Assembly (NCBI GenBank): GCA_036675275.1 | Contig: JAKFFG010000006.1 | Location: forward strand, 124,001-188,000 | DNA: 64,000 bases | Origin: Pollutimonas sp036675275 | GTDB lineage: Bacteria > Pseudomonadota > Gammaproteobacteria > Burkholderiales > Burkholderiaceae_B | Direction: 5' to 3' | Shown here: piece by piece, positions 33,273 to 42,162 of the stretch | Layout of the letters: every line of letters begins with the position of its first letter | Numbering within the stretch: position 1 is the stretch's first letter | Made by a program: the position numbers and the translations under genes | The notes under the pieces: model-generated | Databases searched by the model: none | The model's input: the letters and a program-made list of their open reading frames with translations, nothing else | Told to the model about the DNA's origin: nothing

Positions 33273-34829
33273 TCACTTGGCCCGTCGTGTAAAGTCTACG
33301 GGCCTGAAACCGCAAGCAAACAGCACCGCAAAATAGGCAAGGGCGCTGGCCAGCATCACGCCGCCCAAGCACAACACCCGTAAACCCGGACTCGAACCCA
33401 GTGCTATCCAATCCAGTTTTTGGTCGGCCAGCCAGAGCACTGACGCCATGGCAGCCAGCGCAGGAACGAGGCGCATTGCGAAGCTCATCCACCCCGGGCC
33501 GGGCTGATACAGCTCGCGGCGGCGTAATAAGATAACGAGCAAAAGCGCATTGACGCTCGCGCCCAGGCCTATCGACAGCGCCAGGCCCGCGTGGGCGAAT
33601 CGCGGCACCAGAATCACGTTCAAAGCTTGAGTAAGAACCAGGACGAAGATGGCGATTTTCACCGGGGTGCGTATGTCTTGCTTGGCATAGAAGCCAGGCG
33701 CCAGGATCTTGATCGCCAGAAGTCCTATGAGGCCCGCTGAATATGCCATGACGGCAAGCCGCGTCTGCATGACGTCATGCCCACTGAAGGCGCCATAGTT
33801 GAACAAGGTCGCCACCAGGCCGTCCGACAGCAGGGCAAGTCCAAGTGCCGCAGGCAGGCCCAGCAGGAAAACCAGGCGCAGTCCCCAGTCCAGGAGAGCG
33901 CTATAGGCGCTATGGTCCTGGCTCGAGTGGGCGGCCGACAGGCTGGGCAGCAGCACCGTGCCCAGTGCCACGCCCAGCAAGGCGGTGGGAAACTCCATGA
34001 GCCGGTCGGCAAAAGACAGCCATGTAACGCTGCCCGGCGTGAGCCATGTGGCGATATTGGTATTGATCAGCAGCGAGATCTGGGCCACCGAGACCCCCAG
34101 GATGGCGGGCAGCATCTGGCGCATGATGCGCCGTACGAACGGGTCGTGCCAGGCCTGGCGCAGCCGCGGCGAGTAGCGGGGCAGCAGGCCGAGTTTCGCC
34201 AGGGCTATCCATTGCACGAGCAATTGCGCGACACCGCCCAGCATCACGCCAGCGGCAAGCGCGTAAATTGGCGTTTCGAAATAGGGCGTCAGAAACAGGC
34301 TGGCGCCTATCATGGCAATGTTCAGCAGTACCGGCGTAAAGGCCGGAATCGCGAAGCGGCTCCAGGTGTTAAGTACGCCCGATGCGAAGGCGACCAGCGA
34401 CATGCAAACGATGTAGGGGAACATCATGCGGGTCATCCACACGGCGGCACTGAACTCGGCTTGCCTTGCCGCCGTACGCATGCCACTGGCCATGGCGCTG
34501 ACCACCCAGGGCGTAGCCACTATGCCCGCCACCGTGACCGCCATAAGAACAACGGTCAGCAGCAGCGCCACGCGATCAAGCAGAAGCCGGACTTCTTCCT
34601 GCGATTTTGTATTGCGGACCTGGCCCAGTATGGGAACGAAGGCCTGGGAAAATGCGCCCTCGGCAAACAGGCGCCGCAACAGATTTGGAATGCGGAATGC
34701 AACCCAGAAAGCGTCGGTCAGCGGCCCCGCGCCAAAGGCGCTGGCGATCAGTATGTCGCGTATCAGGCCGGTAATGCGTGAAAACAGAGTGAAACTGCTG
34801 ACCGTGGCGGCCGACCGAAGCAAGCTCAT
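33273..34829 (-). CDS. murJ: Lipid II flippase
   Basis: The 518-residue integral membrane protein moves lipid II across the inner membrane for peptidoglycan synthesis. It begins 'MSLLRSAATVSSFTLFSRIT' and 'GLIRDILIASAFGAGPLTDA', typical of MurJ/MviN, and has about 14 hydrophobic segments. 'PNLLRRLFAEGAFSQAFVP' is the family signature. rpsT-murJ linkage is common in proteobacteria. The gene ends 12 bp before the SDR gene on the same strand. Confidence 0.96.
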   Translation of the reverse strand: MSLLRSAATVSSFTLFSRITGLIRDILIASAFGAGPLTDAFWVAFRIPNLLRRLFAEGAFSQAFVPILGQVRNTKSQEEVRLLLDRVALLLTVVLMAVTVAGIVATPWVVSAMASGMRTAARQAEFSAAVWMTRMMFPYIVCMSLVAFASGVLNTWSRFAIPAFTPVLLNIAMIGASLFLTPYFETPIYALAAGVMLGGVAQLLVQWIALAKLGLLPRYSPRLRQAWHDPFVRRIMRQMLPAILGVSVAQISLLINTNIATWLTPGSVTWLSFADRLMEFPTALLGVALGTVLLPSLSAAHSSQDHSAYSALLDWGLRLVFLLGLPAALGLALLSDGLVATLFNYGAFSGHDVMQTRLAVMAYSAGLIGLLAIKILAPGFYAKQDIRTPVKIAIFVLVLTQALNVILVPRFAHAGLALSIGLGASVNALLLVILLRRRELYQPGPGWMSFAMRLVPALAAMASVLWLADQKLDWIALGSSPGLRVLCLGGVMLASALAYFAVLFACGFRPVDFTRRAK

Positions 34830-34841
34830 GTACGCAACGGA

Positions 34842-35600
34842 TTACTTCGGTGCCATGCGGATGGCGCCGTCAAGGCGGATTGTTTCACCGTTGATCATCT
34901 CGTTCGTGATGATGCTGTTGACAAGCTTGGCATAGTCTTCGGGTCGCCCAAGCCGGGTGGGGAAAGGAATACTGGCTGCCAGCGAGTCCTGCACTTCCTG
35001 GGGCATGCCGAAAATCATCGGGGTGCCGAAGATGCCTGGGGCAATCGTTACGCAACGAATGCCGACCTTGGACAAGTCGCGCGCCACGGGTAAGGTCATG
35101 CCTACTACGCCGGCCTTGGAAGCCGCATAGGCGGCCTGTCCGATTTGCCCGTCGTATGCCGCAACCGATGCCGTATTGATCAGCACACCGCGTTCGCCGG
35201 TTGGTTCCGCTGCGTTCTCGCTCATGACCGCCGCAGCGAGCCGCGACATATTGAAAGTTCCCACCAAATTGATCATGACTACTTTCTGGAACAGGTCCAG
35301 CGCGTGCGGGCCGTTTTTCCCCACGATGCGGGAAGCGGGCGCGACGCCTGCACAGTTCACCAGGCCGAACAGATTCCCAACCTTGAGGGCGGCTGCGACT
35401 GCCGCCTGGCCGTCGGCTTCCTGGGTTACATCGCAGTGCACATAAGTCTGGCCCAATTCTGCCGCCAGTTTTTCGCCGGCTTCGTCCTGGACATCGGCCA
35501 GCACGACCGAAGCGCCTTCGGACACCAGCATGCGCGCAGTTCCGGCGCCCAGGCCTGATGCGCCGCCGGTAATGATGAATACCTTGTTTTTAATTTCCAT
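34842..35600 (-). CDS. SDR oxidoreductase, 3-hydroxyacyl-CoA dehydrogenase-like
   Basis: This 252-residue short-chain dehydrogenase has the NAD-binding 'ITGGASGLGAGTARML', the catalytic 'NTASVAAYDGQIGQAAYAAS' where YxxxK is 'YAASK', and 'APGIFGTPMIFGMPQEVQ' near the substrate loop. That end resembles type II 3-hydroxyacyl-CoA dehydrogenases (HSD17B10-like) acting in fatty-acid or branched-chain acid oxidation. The precise substrate is not known. It lies between murJ and adk on the same strand without overlap. Confidence 0.9.
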   Translation of the reverse strand: MEIKNKVFIITGGASGLGAGTARMLVSEGASVVLADVQDEAGEKLAAELGQTYVHCDVTQEADGQAAVAAALKVGNLFGLVNCAGVAPASRIVGKNGPHALDLFQKVVMINLVGTFNMSRLAAAVMSENAAEPTGERGVLINTASVAAYDGQIGQAAYAASKAGVVGMTLPVARDLSKVGIRCVTIAPGIFGTPMIFGMPQEVQDSLAASIPFPTRLGRPEDYAKLVNSIITNEMINGETIRLDGAIRMAPK

Positions 35601-35640
35601 TGTTCATCTCTGTGTCGTTGACTTGTCGTAATTTAAAAAA

Positions 35641-36297
35641 TTACGGTTGTAGCGCCTGAAGAACGCGTTCCCGGATCTCCTCTACCGTACCCAGCCCTGA
35701 AAGCTGGCGGTAGGCCGGCGCTTCGGCATCGCCCGACTTCGCCCACGTGGAGTAATAATCGACCAGCGGCCGGGTTTGCTCGCGATACACCGATAGCCGG
35801 TGACGTACCGTTTCTTCGAGGTCGTCATCGCGCTGTACGAGGGCCTCGCCGGTAATGTCGTCGACATCGGGTATTTTCGGGGGGTTGAATTTTACGTGGT
35901 AGCTGCGGCCGCTTGCGGGATGCACACGCCGTCCGCTCATGCGTTCGATGATGTTCTCTTCTGCAACCACGATTTCAACCACGTAATCAAGTGCGACACG
36001 GGCATTCTTGAGGGCATCGGCTTGCGGAATGGTGCGCGGGAAGCCGTCAAATAGATAGCCGTGCTGGCAATCCGGCTGTTGCAAACGGTCGCGAACCAGC
36101 CCGATGATGATGTCATCCGACACTAATCCGCCGGTATCCATTATTTTCTTGGCTTCAAGGCCTAAGGGAGTTTGGGCCTTGACGGCTGCACGCAGCATAT
36201 CGCCCGTGGAAATCTGGGGGATGCCAAATTTTTCGGTGATAAATGCTGCCTGTGTGCCTTTACCGGCACCTGGTGGACCGAGCAGAATCAGTCGCAT
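35641..36297 (-). CDS. adk: Adenylate kinase
   Basis: The enzyme interconverts ATP plus AMP with two ADP. 'RLILLGPPGAGKGTQAAFIT' is the P-loop, 'ISTGDMLRAAV' the AMP site, 'DGFPRTIPQADAL' the family motif and 'RRVHPASGRSYH' starts the long LID domain. Length 218 is the normal long form. It is 99 bp downstream of kdsB and probably has its own promoter. Confidence 0.97.
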   Translation of the reverse strand: MRLILLGPPGAGKGTQAAFITEKFGIPQISTGDMLRAAVKAQTPLGLEAKKIMDTGGLVSDDIIIGLVRDRLQQPDCQHGYLFDGFPRTIPQADALKNARVALDYVVEIVVAEENIIERMSGRRVHPASGRSYHVKFNPPKIPDVDDITGEALVQRDDDLEETVRHRLSVYREQTRPLVDYYSTWAKSGDAEAPAYRQLSGLGTVEEIRERVLQALQP

Positions 36298-36396
36298 GAA
36301 TTCCTCCTGAGTTTAGTTTTTCTAGCTTTTTCCGATTATGCCGCAATGCAGCAATCTTTGCAGGGCGAAAGAGGGAAGCGGCGATTTGAAGTCGAT

Positions 36397-37170
36397 TTAT
36401 AACCGATTTATGAACGCTTGACGTACTCTTGCCAGGTCTTCGGCCGTATCAACGCCGGCGGCTGGATGGGCTATGGTGACATGGACAGCAATCGAGTACC
36501 CGTTCTCGAGCGCGCGCAATTGCTCCAATGATTCGTAGGTTTCCAGCGGCCCGGCCGGCATGGAGGAAAACTGTTTCAGGAACTCGACACGGTAGGCATA
36601 CAAGCCAATATGATGCAGGGCAGGGATGCCCGGCGCCAAATGCCGGCCGCCGTCAGCCAGAGCGTCGCGCGCCCATGGCACCGGCGCGCGCGAGAAATAC
36701 AAGGCGCGCTGTGCTTGCGTACACACGACTTTTACGATGTTGGGATTGAACAGCGAGCCGGCATCCCGTATGGGTGTCGCACAGGTGGCAATGGCCGCGT
36801 CAGGCTGCATGGCCAGCAGTTGGGCTACCTGGTCTATGAGTTCCGGGTCGATCAGTGGCTCGTCGCCTTGCACATTGACCACAATGGCGTTCGGTTCCAG
36901 GGCCAGTTGCCCGGCGACTTCGGCCAGGCGGTCTGTGCCCGTGGCATGATCGGCGCGGGTCAACAGCGCTTCGAAACCATGTTGCTGCACCGCAAGCTGT
37001 ATACGCGCATCGTCGGTGGCGACCACTACCCGGCTGGCTCCCGACAAGGCGGCTTGCTCGGCGGTACGAACCACCATGGGTTTTCCGGCAATGTCCAGCA
37101 GTGGTTTGTCAGGCAGCCTGGTCGAGGCGGCGCGCGCTGGAATGACGGCAATGAAGCTCATGCCGCTCAA
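36397..37170 (-). CDS. kdsB: 3-deoxy-manno-octulosonate cytidylyltransferase
   Basis: KdsB activates KDO with CTP for lipopolysaccharide core synthesis. 'VIPARAASTRLPDKPLLDI' is the sugar-nucleotide-transfer P-loop-like signature, and 'VNVQGDEPLIDPELIDQV' and 'HHIGLYAYRVEFLKQFSSM' are typical. Length 257 is normal. Its start overlaps the Trm112-like gene by 4 bp; lpxK, exbD and exbB lie upstream in the envelope operon. Confidence 0.97.
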   Translation of the reverse strand: MSGMSFIAVIPARAASTRLPDKPLLDIAGKPMVVRTAEQAALSGASRVVVATDDARIQLAVQQHGFEALLTRADHATGTDRLAEVAGQLALEPNAIVVNVQGDEPLIDPELIDQVAQLLAMQPDAAIATCATPIRDAGSLFNPNIVKVVCTQAQRALYFSRAPVPWARDALADGGRHLAPGIPALHHIGLYAYRVEFLKQFSSMPAGPLETYESLEQLRALENGYSIAVHVTIAHPAAGVDTAEDLARVRQAFINRL

Positions 37171-37361
37171 GTCGCGTCATGGTTGGATGGAGCCTCGGGC
37201 ACCAGCTCTCGCGCTTCGCTTTCCAGCATGACCGGGATTCCATCTTTGATGGGGAAGGCAAGCTTGTCTGCCTGGCAGATAAGCTCCTGCTGTTCGCGAT
37301 CGTGGCGCAGAGGCCCTTTGCATAGTGGGCATACCAATATTTCAAGCAGGCGGGATTCCAT
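37167..37361 (-). CDS. Trm112-like small protein
   Basis: The 64-residue protein ('LLEILVCPLCKGPLRHDREQ', 'LICQADKLAFPIKDGIPVML') matches the Trm112/YcaR family found between lpxK and kdsB in many proteobacteria. The CPLC pair would bind zinc together with the later Cys. Function in this operon is unknown. It overlaps kdsB by 4 bp. Confidence 0.93.
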   Translation of the reverse strand: MESRLLEILVCPLCKGPLRHDREQQELICQADKLAFPIKDGIPVMLESEARELVPEAPSNHDAT

Positions 37362-37396
37362 GGGCGCTCCGGGGTCGATGGATTAAAAGAGAGAGT

Positions 37397-38479
37397 TTAA
37401 TGCTTGCGGCGTTGCGCAGCCACGGCGCCTTTCTTGGTCGCGATGAAGCGCAGCATCTGGTCTATCAGGTCGAGCCATTCGGACTCGGAAAATACCGGCA
37501 TGGCATGCACTACCCAGATACGGGGGTCGTTGAAACGCTCACACTTTACCGCGTCTTTCGCCGTGATCAGGATATGGGAGGATGTCAGTGCGGAGAATGG
37601 CGAGGCGTCGTAAGGGTCGTGGTCGGGCAGCGCGCAAACGCGCTCCAGAGTAATACCCGCGGTGCGCAGCATCGAAAAAAAACGTTCAGGTTGCCCGATG
37701 GCTGCTACCGCGCTGATAGGATCTGCGCCGTGGCGTGCGAGCCAATCCGGCCAGTCCAGCGATTCGCCGCTTGCCAAGTGTACGACGGTGGCAGGAGCCA
37801 GGCGCATGCTTATCTGTCTGGCCAGGGTCGCGATATGCGCGGGTTCCGCCTGATTTTCCTGTAGATTGCTGATGATGTAATCGACTGATTGCAAGCGGTC
37901 GGCCGGCTCGCGCAATGGGCCGGCCGGCAGGACACGGCCATTGCCGATGGCACGCGCGTCCTGAACAACGATTTCAATATCTCGACCGAGTGCCAGATGT
38001 TGCAGGCCGTCGTCGGCAATCACGATATTGACATCGGGATAGCTTTTCTGAAGCTTCTTGATGGCCAACACGCGACTGGGATGCACGGCCACCGGCACCA
38101 TCGTGGTGCGTGCGATAAGTGCAGGTTCGTCGCCGAACTCGGAAGCGGCCAGGTTTCCCTTGCCGGCTTTGGCGTGATCTCCTACTTTGGCCCCATACCC
38201 GCGGCTGATTACGCCGGGACGCCAGCCCCGATCTTGAAGCGCCTGCACCAGGGCAATGACGACCGGGGTTTTTCCGGTGCCGCCGACATAGATGTTGCCC
38301 ACGACAACCACCGGCAAGGCACTGTGATACACCAGGTCCGGCCGGCGATGATAGCGCCTGCGCTTGTAGGCGATTGCCGCGATAACGGGCAGGGATAGCG
38401 GCAAGAGCAAGGCGCTCAACACGCCTTTACGTTGCCAGGCGGTGTGCAGAGAGTGACTGAGGAGGGCCGGCGGCTTCAA
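37397..38479 (-). CDS. lpxK: Tetraacyldisaccharide 4'-kinase
   Basis: LpxK phosphorylates the lipid A precursor at the 4' position. 'VVVGNIYVGGTGKTPVVIAL' is the P-loop (GGTGKT), followed by 'PGVISRGYGAK' and 'DDGLQHLALGRDIEIVV' typical for the family. Length 360 is right. It overlaps exbD by 4 bp at its start. Confidence 0.96.
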   Translation of the reverse strand: MKPPALLSHSLHTAWQRKGVLSALLLPLSLPVIAAIAYKRRRYHRRPDLVYHSALPVVVVGNIYVGGTGKTPVVIALVQALQDRGWRPGVISRGYGAKVGDHAKAGKGNLAASEFGDEPALIARTTMVPVAVHPSRVLAIKKLQKSYPDVNIVIADDGLQHLALGRDIEIVVQDARAIGNGRVLPAGPLREPADRLQSVDYIISNLQENQAEPAHIATLARQISMRLAPATVVHLASGESLDWPDWLARHGADPISAVAAIGQPERFFSMLRTAGITLERVCALPDHDPYDASPFSALTSSHILITAKDAVKCERFNDPRIWVVHAMPVFSESEWLDLIDQMLRFIATKKGAVAAQRRKH

Positions 38480-38886
38480 GGCGAACCTTGCGTGGCGAAA
38501 TTGACGCGCGAAATTCCGGCAATCCGGGCCGCCTCCATGATGCGCACCACCGACTCATGGCTGGCCTGAGCGTCGGCGTTTATGACCAGAACGACCTCAT
38601 CCTTGGATGCTGCCCCTGCCCGCAAAGCCTGCGCGAGGTCCTCCACGGTGTTGTCGGAAAGGATTTGTCCGTTCAGGGCATAAAGACCTTCCTGGCTGAC
38701 CGCGATGCTCAGGGCGTCGGGTTCGGCAGCATCGGCATGCGCTTCGGGGAGGGCGACCTTGATCTGATTGAATCGCGTGAACGAGGTGGTCGCCGCAAGA
38801 AAAATCAGGATGACCAGCAATACGTCGATGAGGGGTATCAGATTGATTTCGGGCTCGTCATCAGGTTGCCGACGCCGGAAGTTCAT
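38476..38886 (-). CDS. ExbD/TolR-type protein
   Basis: This 136-residue inner-membrane protein has one N-terminal helix ('INLIPLIDVLLVILIFLAAT') with the conserved Asp in 'LIDVLLVILI', followed by a periplasmic domain. It pairs with the ExbB-like protein upstream to energise outer-membrane processes. The gene overlaps both neighbours by 4 bp. Whether it serves TonB-type or other cell-envelope work is open, as no tonB is close. Confidence 0.93.
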   Translation of the reverse strand: MNFRRRQPDDEPEINLIPLIDVLLVILIFLAATTSFTRFNQIKVALPEAHADAAEPDALSIAVSQEGLYALNGQILSDNTVEDLAQALRAGAASKDEVVLVINADAQASHESVVRIMEAARIAGISRVNFATQGSP

Positions 38887-39488
38887 TGGGGCGCTCCGCG
38901 GCTGACAAGCCGGTCGAGCACATTGGCTTCCCGTTCCATCTGGTGTAGAAAGTGATCGACGCGGGAGCGGAAGTAGCGATGAAAAATTAATGCGGGGATT
39001 GCGATAATGATGCCGAAACCTGTGTTGTACAAGGCGATGGAAATGCCCCGGGCCAGCTGGGCGGGATCGCCGCCGGCGGGTGTATACGAGCCGAAGATCT
39101 CTATCATGCCCACTACAGTGCCGAATAACCCCATCAGGGGTGCAACAACGGCAATGGTCGCCAAGGCGGGCAGATAGCGGTTTAAACGGTGCGCTACATC
39201 TCTTCCTACGTCTTCGATGGCCGCTTGTCGAAACGAGACCGTTTCATTTCTGTTGACCAGCACCTCGGCCAATATCCGACCCAGTGGCGTGGTGGCCATG
39301 CGCAGCACCGCTTCGGGGTTATGATTCTTCTGGCGCAGCAGATCGAGCGCCTGCCCTGGCAGGCGCCGCGGCAGGACAAGTCCGGTGCGCAGTGACAGGA
39401 ATCGTTCGATTATCAGGGCAAGGCCGAGAACAGAGGTTGCGATCAGCAGCCATATGGGCCAGCCGGCCGCATGAATGATTTCCAGCAA
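38883..39488 (-). CDS. ExbB/TolQ/MotA-type proton channel protein
   Basis: The 201-residue protein has three membrane helices ('WPIWLLIATSVLGLALIIER', 'LPALATIAVVAPLMGLFGTV' and 'ISIALYNTGFGIIIAIPALI'), with the conserved 'GLFGTVVGMI' segment. It forms a proton-conducting complex with ExbD. It is the first gene of the exbB-exbD-lpxK-Trm112-kdsB operon and overlaps exbD by 4 bp. Confidence 0.93.
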   Translation of the reverse strand: MLEIIHAAGWPIWLLIATSVLGLALIIERFLSLRTGLVLPRRLPGQALDLLRQKNHNPEAVLRMATTPLGRILAEVLVNRNETVSFRQAAIEDVGRDVAHRLNRYLPALATIAVVAPLMGLFGTVVGMIEIFGSYTPAGGDPAQLARGISIALYNTGFGIIIAIPALIFHRYFRSRVDHFLHQMEREANVLDRLVSRGAPQ

Positions 39489-39752
39489 GATTATCTCCGC
39501 TCGCGATTTTCAGGTAGGGCATTTTACAATCGATAGCGTGTTTGCGTCGCGCAATCGCACGCTACGCTTGGCGACCATATTTTGGGCCTTGCGAAGTACC
39601 GCGACCCTGAAAGTGTTACGCCGTGCGCTTTCCAATATATTGCCGGCGGGAAGCCAGCACGGGCGTTGATCATGCAGCTTGGATCTTCTCCAAATGGCGG
39701 AGAAATCTGGAAAGATATAGGACAAATGGCGTGTACTGGGGCTTTCCCGAGG

Positions 39753-39787
39753 GTATCCACAGAAACTGTGGATAATTCTGTGCATAA
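39753..39787. promoter_or_regulatory. Cluster of DnaA-box motifs
   Basis: Two matches to TTATNCACA are on the minus strand (TGTGGATAA at 39767-39775 and TGTGCATAA at 39779-39787), with a one-mismatch GTATCCACA at 39753-39761 on the plus strand. The first two motifs form a palindrome TATCCACAG-AAA-CTGTGGATA. Confidence 0.5.
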
Positions 39788-39900
39788 CCGCGCTGACAGC
39801 CGCTAGTTCGTGGGCCTGGAGGTCCAATGGGCAATTTGAGCTCATTTCGGACGGTTTATAAAAATTCTTAAAAATCAATGAATTACCTGTTTCTTTTAAA

Positions 39901-39948
39901 CCAATTTTATACGTCTATGCCAAATTGGCTTGATATTTCACCAATTTG
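39901..39948. promoter_or_regulatory. Three CCAATTT motifs at 20-bp intervals
   Basis: CCAATTT at 39901, CAAATTGG at 39921-39928 (inverted) and CCAATTTG at 39941-39948 lie at exact 20-bp steps, about two helical turns, directly upstream of xseA. The second and third form an inverted repeat. They look like binding sites for a dimeric regulator. Confidence 0.45.
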
Positions 39949-39998
39949 ACAAAAGGCTTTTCACTGTGGACAGAATTCGTTTCAAATCGGAGTTTTCT

Positions 39999-41348
39999 AT
40001 GAATTCAAGCGTTGCCGCAGGCTCCGACGACGGAGTCTGGACGATAAGCCAGCTGAATCGCCGGGTCGCTCAGTTGTTGGAGGGGAATTTCTCGCGTATC
40101 TGGGTGCGGGGCGAGATTTCGAACTTCACTCAGGCGGCTTCCGGCCATTGGTATTTTTCGATCAAGGACGAGGGAGCCGCCGTCAAAGCTGTCATGTTCC
40201 GTGGCCGGGCGGTAGCCGTGGGTTTTGTACCCAAGCCGGGCGAGCGCTTTGAGTTTCGCGTCAATGTAACGCTGTATGAACCGCGCGGGGATTACCAATT
40301 GCAGGTCGAAAGCATGCGGCGTGCCGGCCGAGGCGACTTGCATGAAGCGTTCATGGTGCTGAAGGATAAGCTGTCCGCCGAAGGTTTATTTGATCCGGCG
40401 CGCAAACGTCCAATCAAGGCCATGCCCGCAGCTGTCGGGGTCGTTACATCCATGGCCGCCGCTGCACTGCGGGATGTATTGACCGCGTTGGCGCGCCGGG
40501 CTCCGCATGTCTCGGTCATTGTCTATCCTGCGCCGGTCCAGGGCGCCGACGCGGCCGGCAAGCTGCGGCAGGCGCTTGAACAAGCCATCGATCGAAACGA
40601 GGTGGAAACCTTATTGCTGGTGCGCGGCGGAGGAAGTCTGGAGGATTTATGGAGTTTCAATGACGAGTCGCTGGCGCGTGCCATTGTTGCCAGCCCGATA
40701 CCGGTCATTTGCGGCGTGGGCCATGAAACCGACTTCACCATCGCGGACTTTGTCGCAGACTTGCGCGCACCGACCCCGACCGCCGCCGCGGAAATGTGCT
40801 GTCGCACACGACAGACGTGCCTGGCGCAGGTGGATGCAGCATTCGACGCCTTGACACTCAGGCATCATCGTCTGCTCGAGCGCGCAGCCTTGCGGCTGGA
40901 CCGGGCGGTGGCCGGTCTGGTTTCACCGCAACAGCGCCTGCAACATCAGAACGAGCGCCTGCATGCACTGAAAAACCGGCTGGCGCGGGCCGCGGCCGTG
41001 CCCCACGAGCGTCACGCGGCAAGCCTTGCACTCGCCAGAGCCAGGCTTGCTCACGCGCGGCCGCGACCCGGCGAGCTGAGTGTTCACGTAAACCGGCAGG
41101 CTCAGCGCCTTTCCGACGCCGCATTACGCCGGCTGGAACAGCAGCAGCAAAAGCTCGCGGCGGCAACCCAGACACTACAGGCGCTCAGCCCGCATAATAT
41201 CCTGGGGCGGGGCTATGCCATCGTCCGCGACGAAGAGGGGAAAATAGTCAAAAATGCGTTAGACTTGAGCGTTGGCGAACAGCTTGACGTTGAGCTTGGT
41301 CAAGGCCGTTTGAACGTCGGTGTGATACAGGTCCACGCGTTGCTGTAA
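39999..41348 (+). CDS. xseA: Exodeoxyribonuclease VII large subunit
   Basis: The 449-residue protein degrades single-stranded DNA with XseB. 'TISQLNRRVAQLLEGNFSRI' and 'VRGEISNFTQAASGHWYFSI' form the N-terminal OB domain; 'GVVTSMAAAALRDVLTALA' and 'LLVRGGGSLEDLWSFNDESL' are the catalytic core, and the rest is a long coiled helix ending in 'LSPHNILGRGYAIVRDEEGK'. ATG 39999 has GGAG upstream. xseB is not in the window next to it. Confidence 0.96.
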   Translation: MNSSVAAGSDDGVWTISQLNRRVAQLLEGNFSRIWVRGEISNFTQAASGHWYFSIKDEGAAVKAVMFRGRAVAVGFVPKPGERFEFRVNVTLYEPRGDYQLQVESMRRAGRGDLHEAFMVLKDKLSAEGLFDPARKRPIKAMPAAVGVVTSMAAAALRDVLTALARRAPHVSVIVYPAPVQGADAAGKLRQALEQAIDRNEVETLLLVRGGGSLEDLWSFNDESLARAIVASPIPVICGVGHETDFTIADFVADLRAPTPTAAAEMCCRTRQTCLAQVDAAFDALTLRHHRLLERAALRLDRAVAGLVSPQQRLQHQNERLHALKNRLARAAAVPHERHAASLALARARLAHARPRPGELSVHVNRQAQRLSDAALRRLEQQQQKLAAATQTLQALSPHNILGRGYAIVRDEEGKIVKNALDLSVGEQLDVELGQGRLNVGVIQVHALL

Positions 41349-41411
41349 CCCGCCAGATGTCTGCCAGGCACGGCACTGTGCTCCGATTGGTTATTTTTAA
41401 GGAATTTAGAT

Positions 41412-41990
41412 ATGGCTTTTACGCTACCCCCGCTCCCTTATGCACTCGACGCTCTGGCTCCCCATATCTCCAAGGAAACGTTGGAATTTCACTATGGAAA
41501 GCACCACCAGACATACGTCACCAATCTGAACAATCTTATTTCAGGTACTGAATTCGAATCGTCTTCCCTTGAAGAAATCGTCAAGAAGTCTTCGGGCGGC
41601 ATGTTCAACAATGCGGCACAGGTCTGGAATCACACCTTTTACTGGAACAGCCTCTCGCCCAACGGCGGCGGCGAGCCAACCGGCAACTTGCTGGCGGCCA
41701 TCAACGCCAAGTGGGGCAGTGTGGACGCCTTCAAAGAAGCCTTCAATAAATCGGCCGCCGGCAACTTCGGTTCAGGCTGGACCTGGCTTGTGAAGAAACC
41801 AGACGGTTCAATCGACATCGTCAACACCAGCAATGCCGCAACACCCATCACCACGTCCGACATTCCGCTGCTGACCTGTGATGTTTGGGAGCATGCCTAC
41901 TACATCGATTACCGCAATGCCCGTCCCAAGTATCTGGAAAACTTCTGGAATCTTGTCAACTGGGACTTTGCCGCCTCAAACCTCGCCTGA
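41412..41990 (+). CDS. sodB: Iron superoxide dismutase
   Basis: SodB converts superoxide to hydrogen peroxide and oxygen. The metal ligands are present: His in 'EFHYGKHHQTYV', His in 'VWNHTFYW', and Asp and His in 'DVWEHAYYIDYRN'. 'AAQVWNHTFYWNSL' and 'GSGWTWLV' favour the iron type. Length 192 is typical. It is monocistronic as far as visible; xseA lies 63 bp upstream. Confidence 0.97.
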   Translation: MAFTLPPLPYALDALAPHISKETLEFHYGKHHQTYVTNLNNLISGTEFESSSLEEIVKKSSGGMFNNAAQVWNHTFYWNSLSPNGGGEPTGNLLAAINAKWGSVDAFKEAFNKSAAGNFGSGWTWLVKKPDGSIDIVNTSNAATPITTSDIPLLTCDVWEHAYYIDYRNARPKYLENFWNLVNWDFAASNLA

Positions 41991-42162
41991 TTCTGCATCA
42001 AACCGGCATGTCGAGCGACCATTCCGTGGACGGCCGGTCCGGGATCTCGAAGCAGGCCGGACGAATGCGCTAACATAAGTCAGACCATGGCGGCACGCGC
42101 CTGCCGCCGCTTTCGGGCCTGTTTATTTCAGCACTTCTCTTTTCTTGATTCCGGGTTTAGCC

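Larger units (their letters stand above)
39489..39998. other. 510-bp divergent control region between exbB-like and xseA
   Basis: No credible gene is seen; a 122-residue minus-strand frame here lacks any family features. The region contains a cluster of DnaA-box-like motifs (39753-39787), an AT-rich run from about 39850 to 39960, and three CCAATTT-type motifs spaced 20 bp (39901-39948) just before xseA. It should hold the promoters of the exbB operon (leftward) and of xseA (rightward). Confidence 0.6.

Noticed and set aside
33777..34781. Long plus-strand frame opposite murJ
   Set aside because: Composition is what a GC-rich antisense frame gives; murJ is certain.
39510..39878. 122-residue minus-strand frame between exbB-like and xseA
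   Set aside because: No family features, no ribosome site, and it runs over regulatory motifs and AT-rich control DNA.
39489..39998. Chromosomal replication origin
   Set aside because: Only two to three DnaA boxes and no dnaA, gyrB, parAB or rpmH genes nearby.
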